This document shows, piece by piece, positions 59,997 to 64,000 of a stretch of 64,000 bases of DNA. The notes under the pieces were generated by a model that was not told the origin of the DNA, made no database searches, and worked only from the letters and a program-made list of their open reading frames with translations. The stretch lies in assembly GCA_012838665.1 (NCBI GenBank), contig DUOX01000040.1, forward strand, positions 1 to 64,000. Reading direction: 5' to 3'. Source of the DNA: Clostridiales bacterium. GTDB lineage: Bacteria; Bacillota; Clostridia; Oscillospirales; Oscillospiraceae. The position numbers and the translations under genes are program-made. Position 1 is the first letter of the stretch; the number at the start of each line of letters is the position of its first letter.

Positions 59997-60776
59997 TTAG
60001 CTGTTGGTAAACTTAGGCTCTCTGTTTTCCAGCATAGCCTTCATGCCCTCTTTTTGGTCATGTGTGTCAAAAAGGAGGGCAAATTCGTTGCACTCAATTT
60101 TCTTGCCTTCCTCAATGGTTCCATAAGCGCCGGCGTTGATAGCGGTTTTTGCGGCTGCCAGGGCCAAAGCGGGCTTGGCCATAAGCTCTTTGGCCAACCT
60201 GACGGCTTCGTCATAGACTTCGGCATCGTCAACCAGGCGGTTTACAAGACCAATGGCAAGAGCCTCCTCACCCTTAATGATAGTGTTAAGCATAACCACC
60301 TCACGGGTTTTGGCAAGTCCCACTAGGGGAATAAGGCGCTGGGTTCCGCAGGCGCCGGGGATAATGCCCAGGCTTACCTCAGGAAGACCGAATCTTGACT
60401 TATACCCGGCAACCCTAAAGTCGCAGGCCAGGGCCAATTCACATCCGCCGCCCAGCGCAAAGCCGTTTACGGCAGCGATGGTGGGAATGGGAAGGCTCTC
60501 CAGCGTGTTATTAATATCTATTGCTGCACTGCAGAAGGAGCGGGCATAGCTGGGAGTGGCGTCGCACATTTCTTTAATGTCCGCACCGGCGGCGAAAGCC
60601 TTTTCATTTCCGGTGATGATAAGAACACGAATGCTCCTGTCCGCTTTTACAAGCTCCAAAGCGGCAAGAATGTCATTGTTAATGCCGCTGTTTAAGGCGT
60701 TGAGAGCCTTTGGGCGGTTTAGCTGTATGGTGGCTATATTGTCCTCAACCTTGTAAATAATGTTTTTGAATTCCAT
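59997..60776 (-). CDS. crt: Enoyl-CoA hydratase (crotonase)
   Basis: A 259-aa crotonase that interconverts 3-hydroxybutyryl-CoA and crotonyl-CoA. The oxyanion-hole segments AFAAGADIKEM and FALGGGCELALACDFRVAG are present, and the catalytic glutamate lies in RFGLPEVSLGIIPGACGTQR. It follows an SDR gene by 12 nt and precedes hbd by 44 nt on the minus strand. Confidence 0.95.
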   Translation of the reverse strand: MEFKNIIYKVEDNIATIQLNRPKALNALNSGINNDILAALELVKADRSIRVLIITGNEKAFAAGADIKEMCDATPSYARSFCSAAIDINNTLESLPIPTIAAVNGFALGGGCELALACDFRVAGYKSRFGLPEVSLGIIPGACGTQRLIPLVGLAKTREVVMLNTIIKGEEALAIGLVNRLVDDAEVYDEAVRLAKELMAKPALALAAAKTAINAGAYGTIEEGKKIECNEFALLFDTHDQKEGMKAMLENREPKFTNS

Positions 60777-60788
60777 TTCAACCCGTCC

Positions 60789-61607
60789 TTATCTTCCGAT
60801 AGTCTGTCCGCCGTCAATTACGATGTAAGTGCCGGTCATGTAGCTGAAACAGTCGGAGCAGAGAGCGCATACGGGCCCTGCAATTTCTTCAATTTCTCCC
60901 AAACGGCGAACAGCAGTATTTTTGGCCGACAATTCATAAATCTTAGTGGGGGTTCCGTCCTCGTTAAGGAATATGTCCTCGTTAAGAGGGGTTACCACAT
61001 AACCGGGACATACGGCGATTACATTAATGCCCTCGCGGCCAAATTCATTACCCATGGTTTTAGTTAGGCTGATAACGCCGGCCTTGGAGGCGCCGTAGGC
61101 CACAACGCCGGGGCCGCCTACCAGGCCGCCAACGGAAGCGATGTTGATGATTTTGCCGCCTTTACCCTGGGTCACCATCTGCTTTGCAGCAGCTTTTGCA
61201 AACAGGAAAACACCCTTAAGGTTAACGGCTATAACCTTATCAAAGTTTTCCTCATCACACTCGTCGGTGAGGATTTTAGCGGTTTTTCCGGAAATTCCGG
61301 CATTGTTGACAAGAATATTGAGCTCGCCAAAGTTTTCAATGGTTTTGGCTATGACGTTGTCGATGTCGGCTTGTTTGCTGGAGTCTGCGGGAACGCCGAT
61401 TACCCTGTTGTTTCCGCGGACATATTTTTCGTTCAGTTCGGCGGCTACTGTCTCGCAGTCCTTCACGGTACGCGCTGTAATGACCACATTCGCGCCATAA
61501 TGAGCAAGGGTAGCAGCAATGCCGTGACCCAGACCCTTTGTCCCGCCGGTGACAATTATTGTTTTGCCAGTGAGGTCAAAACTAGGCATGGCTATGTCTC
61601 TAGCCAT
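60789..61607 (-). CDS. SDR family oxidoreductase, upstream of crt
   Basis: A 272-aa short-chain dehydrogenase. It has TGGTKGLGHGIAATLAHYGA (cofactor loop), NNAGISG, the catalytic serine in INIASVGG and YGASK (YxxxK), ending GTYIVIDGGQTIGR. It resembles FabG or gluconate-5-dehydrogenase-like enzymes, but the substrate is not known. The ATG at 61607 follows AAAGGAG; a longer frame to 61646 lacks such a site. It is placed between a 4-hydroxybutyryl-CoA dehydratase-like gene and crt, so its substrate is probably a C4 or related hydroxy/keto acid derivative. Confidence 0.9.
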   Translation of the reverse strand: MARDIAMPSFDLTGKTIIVTGGTKGLGHGIAATLAHYGANVVITARTVKDCETVAAELNEKYVRGNNRVIGVPADSSKQADIDNVIAKTIENFGELNILVNNAGISGKTAKILTDECDEENFDKVIAVNLKGVFLFAKAAAKQMVTQGKGGKIINIASVGGLVGGPGVVAYGASKAGVISLTKTMGNEFGREGINVIAVCPGYVVTPLNEDIFLNEDGTPTKIYELSAKNTAVRRLGEIEEIAGPVCALCSDCFSYMTGTYIVIDGGQTIGR

Positions 61608-61633
61608 GAAAATCACTCCTTTAGTTTGCTGGT

Positions 61634-61665
61634 ATCTGGGCGACAAAATTTTTTGTCGCCCAGAT
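61634..61665. other. Long perfect hairpin inside the operon
   Basis: ATCTGGGCGACAAA / TTTGTCGCCCAGAT forms a 14-bp stem with a 4-nt loop between the dehydratase gene and the SDR gene. On the minus strand no T-run follows it, so partial termination or mRNA stabilisation is more likely than full termination. Confidence 0.65.
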
Positions 61666-61696
61666 ATTAGACTTAGTTTTCACCTTGCAAGAATAC

Positions 61697-63325
61697 TTAT
61701 TTCTTTTCGGCAGCCTTTTCCTTGTGGAGTGCGTCAAAACGCTCCAGCATCTTGCGCGGTGTCTGTACCTCACGCTCGTAGCGGGGGCACTCGGGATGAT
61801 CCTCAAAGCCGGCCAGGTACTTGGCAATCTTCTTCAGTTCTTCAACATCGTAACGGCTCATGAGGGTTATCTCTTCCATCAGGGGGCTTCCGCCGCCGTG
61901 GACGCCGGCCACAGCCTGGGCTGCGTCAAAGGAGTCGCAGAGGCGGTCTTCCATCATGCGCAAGACGCGGTGGGTCTCCTCGGCAGTGTACTTGGGATTG
62001 CGCATGATGTACTTGTTGACCAGATGGGCAGTCACGGGATCATAGAAGCTCTCCTCGGTGGGGAGGCTGGCGCAGATTCCGCCGGTGAGGTCTGCCAGAA
62101 TCTCGTACTCACGATAAATGTTCTGTCCGGCAAGGCGGCGTCCGGAGTTGGTGAGAACCTCGTCGGGCACCCACTGGCCGCTGGGGAACTCTACTGCCCG
62201 GTGGGCGCTCATCTGGCCGGCGGCGAATACCAGCTCGGCAGTCTGGATGATGTCGCAGAGCTTGCCCCGGACATGGGATTCCCTGGCGATGTCGTTCACA
62301 TCGGCAATAAGAGCGGCCTGGGAGGCAATAACCTCGGAAACGGCGGCCTTGCAGCCGGTGTAGCTATGGCGGTGATAGTGGGCAAACATCAGAGCCAGAT
62401 AACCGGCAAAGCGGGCCACGCCGGGATTGTCGCGGCCGCACATGAACACCCGGTCATAGGGGACGAAAGTGTCGTCAAAGATGGTCATGGATTCAACGTC
62501 GCCAACCTTGGCGTAGGGAGCCTCCAGCTTGATGCGCTTGTGGTGCTGGCCGGGCAGGGCCATAATCTTAATGCCGTCCCAGTCGGCGGGCAGGGCGAAA
62601 GCAACAGCATAGTCGCTGTCTTCCTGGCTCATGAACTTGGTGGGAAGGGCTATAATCTCGTCCACATAGGGGGCGTTGGAGTTACAGACCTTGGCGCCGC
62701 GGACAATAATGCCCTTGCAGGGCTTGCCGTCAACACCGATGCCGTCCACGTCAGTGGCAACTACGTGTACGAAGGAATCGGGGTCGGGCTGCATATGGGG
62801 CCTCTTATACTTGGGATTACGGCTGCCCTTAACGTCTGTCTGGGCGCAGTTGCATATCAGATCATTTTTCTGGCAGTAAGCTATGTACTTCAGAAGGCGC
62901 TGGTGATATTCGGTGCCGTTTGCCTGGTCGCAGTCGTAGGTGACGCTAAATAAGGCGTTCAGGGCGTCGGTGCCCATGCAGCGCTGCATGCAGCCGCCAA
63001 CACGGTGGCAGATGAGCCTGGTCATGAGCTGCTTCTTCAGCAGGTCATCCTTGCTGCCGTGGATATGGGTGGCTCTGTTAATGATTTTGCCCTCCATACC
63101 GGGGATGTTGGATTCAACGAGGCAAACGTCCTCATATTTGGGGTCGTTGGCCGCGTCATAGCACTGCTTCATGACGTAGGTGCCGCCCTGAATCCAGTCG
63201 GCCAGGTCGCGCTCTGCACCCTGCTTTCCGTTGGAACGGTCAATTTTCTTGCCTTTGTAGTACACGTTGGGCTTCATCTTGAGAAGTCTTTCACGGTACT
63301 GTTCGTAGGTTCCAATATAATGCAT
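61697..63325 (-). CDS. 4-hydroxybutyryl-CoA dehydratase / vinylacetyl-CoA isomerase-like protein (HpaB/AbfD family)
   Basis: A 542-aa FAD and 4Fe-4S enzyme of the 4-hydroxyphenylacetate 3-hydroxylase superfamily. AbfD of Clostridium aminobutyricum binds its cluster with C-x3-C and H-x6-C; here C112 and C116 (GCMQRCMGTDAL) and H318 and C325 (HRHSYTGCKAAVSE) match this pattern. This supports a true dehydratase, not a hydroxylase. It would convert 4-hydroxybutyryl-CoA to crotonyl-CoA, feeding the crt/hbd/thl genes. The usual partners (4-hydroxybutyrate dehydrogenase, CoA transferase, succinate semialdehyde dehydrogenase) are not in the window; two SDR genes flank it instead. Confidence 0.88.
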   Translation of the reverse strand: MHYIGTYEQYRERLLKMKPNVYYKGKKIDRSNGKQGAERDLADWIQGGTYVMKQCYDAANDPKYEDVCLVESNIPGMEGKIINRATHIHGSKDDLLKKQLMTRLICHRVGGCMQRCMGTDALNALFSVTYDCDQANGTEYHQRLLKYIAYCQKNDLICNCAQTDVKGSRNPKYKRPHMQPDPDSFVHVVATDVDGIGVDGKPCKGIIVRGAKVCNSNAPYVDEIIALPTKFMSQEDSDYAVAFALPADWDGIKIMALPGQHHKRIKLEAPYAKVGDVESMTIFDDTFVPYDRVFMCGRDNPGVARFAGYLALMFAHYHRHSYTGCKAAVSEVIASQAALIADVNDIARESHVRGKLCDIIQTAELVFAAGQMSAHRAVEFPSGQWVPDEVLTNSGRRLAGQNIYREYEILADLTGGICASLPTEESFYDPVTAHLVNKYIMRNPKYTAEETHRVLRMMEDRLCDSFDAAQAVAGVHGGGSPLMEEITLMSRYDVEELKKIAKYLAGFEDHPECPRYEREVQTPRKMLERFDALHKEKAAEKK

Positions 63326-63343
63326 AATAGTCCCCCTCAATCT

Positions 63344-63449
63344 GTTGCAATAATGCAACTCATATTTTTCTTGATATCCTATAAATATTGATATTTGGCG
63401 AATTCACGGGGATTGTTGCAGATTAGCAATATAGTTGCAGTTCTGCAAC
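63344..63449. promoter_or_regulatory. Three GTTGCA-N4-TGCAAC-type operator candidates
   Basis: GTTGCA-ATAA-TGCAAC (63344-63359) and GTTGCA-GTTC-TGCAAC (63434-63449) are perfect inverted repeats with a 4-nt centre. GTTGCA-GATT-AGCAAT (63415-63430) is an imperfect copy. They lie upstream of the dehydratase gene; the first is next to its ribosome-binding region. Three copies within 106 nt suggest a dedicated regulator. Confidence 0.65.
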
Positions 63450-63452
63450 GCC

Positions 63453-64000
63453 TTATCCAATAGTCATACCTCCATCGACCGGGATTAGAACTCCTGTGAT
63501 ATATTTGCTTGCATCCGTACAGAGGAATAATGCTACGCCGGCAACGTCATCCACCTCGCCGAAACGGCGCATTGCTATCATCTTCATGACAGCAACGGCA
63601 TTTTTCTCGTTTGCCATGACATCCTTGGTCATGTCGGTAATTATATAACCCGGGGCGACCGAATTGACATTTATGCCGTATCTTGCCCATTCATTGGCCA
63701 TAACTTTGGTAAGGTGAATGACTGCCGCCTTTGCGCAGGCGTAGGCGCTGGTATATTTGGCCGCCTTAATGCCTGCGGCGGAGGCCATGTTGACAATACG
63801 TCCTCCCGTTCCTTGTTCCTTTACCTGGGCTGCAAAGAGCTTGGAGAGAAAAAAGAGAGATTTCAGGTCCGTGTCCATGGTTGTATCCCATTCGTTTTCT
63901 TCCGTTTCCAGTATGGGGCCCTCTTTTCCGCCCACGCCGGCATTGTTGATGAGTATGTCCACTTTTCCAAACTTTTCAACAGTTTTATTAATGAGGTTTT
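63453..64000 (-). CDS. SDR family oxidoreductase (N-terminus beyond window)
   Basis: The frame ends at 63453 and remains open to the window edge, so the start lies outside. The visible 182 codons include KFGKVDILINNAGVGGKEGP, INNAG cofactor motif, NMASAAG with the catalytic serine, YTSAYACAKAA (YxxxK) and the end GVLIPVDGGMTIG. It is a FabG-like short-chain dehydrogenase, distinct in sequence from the SDR at 60789. Same strand as the dehydratase operon. Confidence 0.88.
   Translation of the reverse strand, partial: NLINKTVEKFGKVDILINNAGVGGKEGPILETEENEWDTTMDTDLKSLFFLSKLFAAQVKEQGTGGRIVNMASAAGIKAAKYTSAYACAKAAVIHLTKVMANEWARYGINVNSVAPGYIITDMTKDVMANEKNAVAVMKMIAMRRFGEVDDVAGVALFLCTDASKYITGVLIPVDGGMTIG

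Noticed and set aside
61685..62953. Long plus-strand open frame of about 420 codons
   Set aside because: It runs opposite the dehydratase gene, which has clear catalytic motifs. The antisense frame is a by-product of GC-biased codon use and has no family features.

Overview
The window looks like a chromosomal segment of an anaerobic, spore-forming, butyrate-producing member of the Clostridia. An Oscillospiraceae-like gut lineage is my inference from gene content and a moderately GC-rich composition. The support is a complete spoIIIA operon, a large SRP RNA directly ahead of dnaX, the nusB-xseA-xseB-ispA-dxs-tlyA-nadK-argR-recN block, gatCAB, TrkA/TrkH potassium uptake, and a thiolase/Hbd/crotonase set next to a 4-hydroxybutyryl-CoA dehydratase-like gene. 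Most of it is core genome. I see no insertion sequence, prophage, CRISPR array or rRNA.

Layout. 0-4 kb: tRNA-Ala(CGC) on the minus strand, then SRP RNA, dnaX, ybaB and gpsA on the plus strand. 4-6 kb: a LexA/CI-like self-cleaving repressor divergent from a Y-family DNA polymerase, with well-defined back-to-back promoters. 6-17.4 kb (minus): proBA, a DUF218 protein, then an envelope operon read as FHA-FtsW/RodA fusion, class B penicillin-binding protein, LTA-synthase-like enzyme, MATE transporter and ABC-F ATPase. 17.5-21.5 kb (plus): a possibly leaderless NusG-II protein, a HepS/Gx-type membrane protein, and trkA-trkH behind a leader peptide/hairpin. 21.5-24.3 kb (minus): SPFH protein, NfeD, purA. 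24.5-27.2 kb (plus): a TrpR-like regulator, a methyltransferase, Hsp33 and a five-tRNA operon (Val, Asp, Phe, Gly, Cys). 27.3-31.1 kb: small and partly broken genes, ComFB, GNAT, DUF2156 and family-4 uracil-DNA glycosylase. 31.3-37.4 kb: gatCAB, a decayed membrane-protein gene, Nudix, DUF1015 and glyoxalase. 37.5-41.9 kb (minus): MarR plus a heterodimeric ABC exporter with a double palindromic operator. 42-57.3 kb (plus): spoIIIAA-AH, Asp23, nusB to recN, tyrS. 57.4-57.8 kb: a chain of perfect hairpins without a gene. 57.8-64 kb (minus): thiolase, Hbd, crotonase, SDR, 4-hydroxybutyryl-CoA dehydratase-like enzyme, and a second SDR that runs off the window.

How the genes work together. The last cluster has all C4 steps from acetyl-CoA to crotonyl-CoA plus a second entry through a vinylacetyl/crotonyl-CoA-forming dehydratase, flanked by two uncharacterised SDR oxidoreductases. 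Three GTTGCA-N4-TGCAAC-type sites lie ahead of the dehydratase gene. This is the best candidate for a not fully described pathway here. Regulatory curiosities follow: the trkA leader peptide, the divergent promoter pair sharing one -35 region at 17.47 kb, the MarR operator pair and the hairpin chain at 57.4 kb.

All calls come from reading the sequence and recognising families; no database search was run. Start codons were chosen by ribosome-binding-site spacing, and several differ from the longest possible frame.
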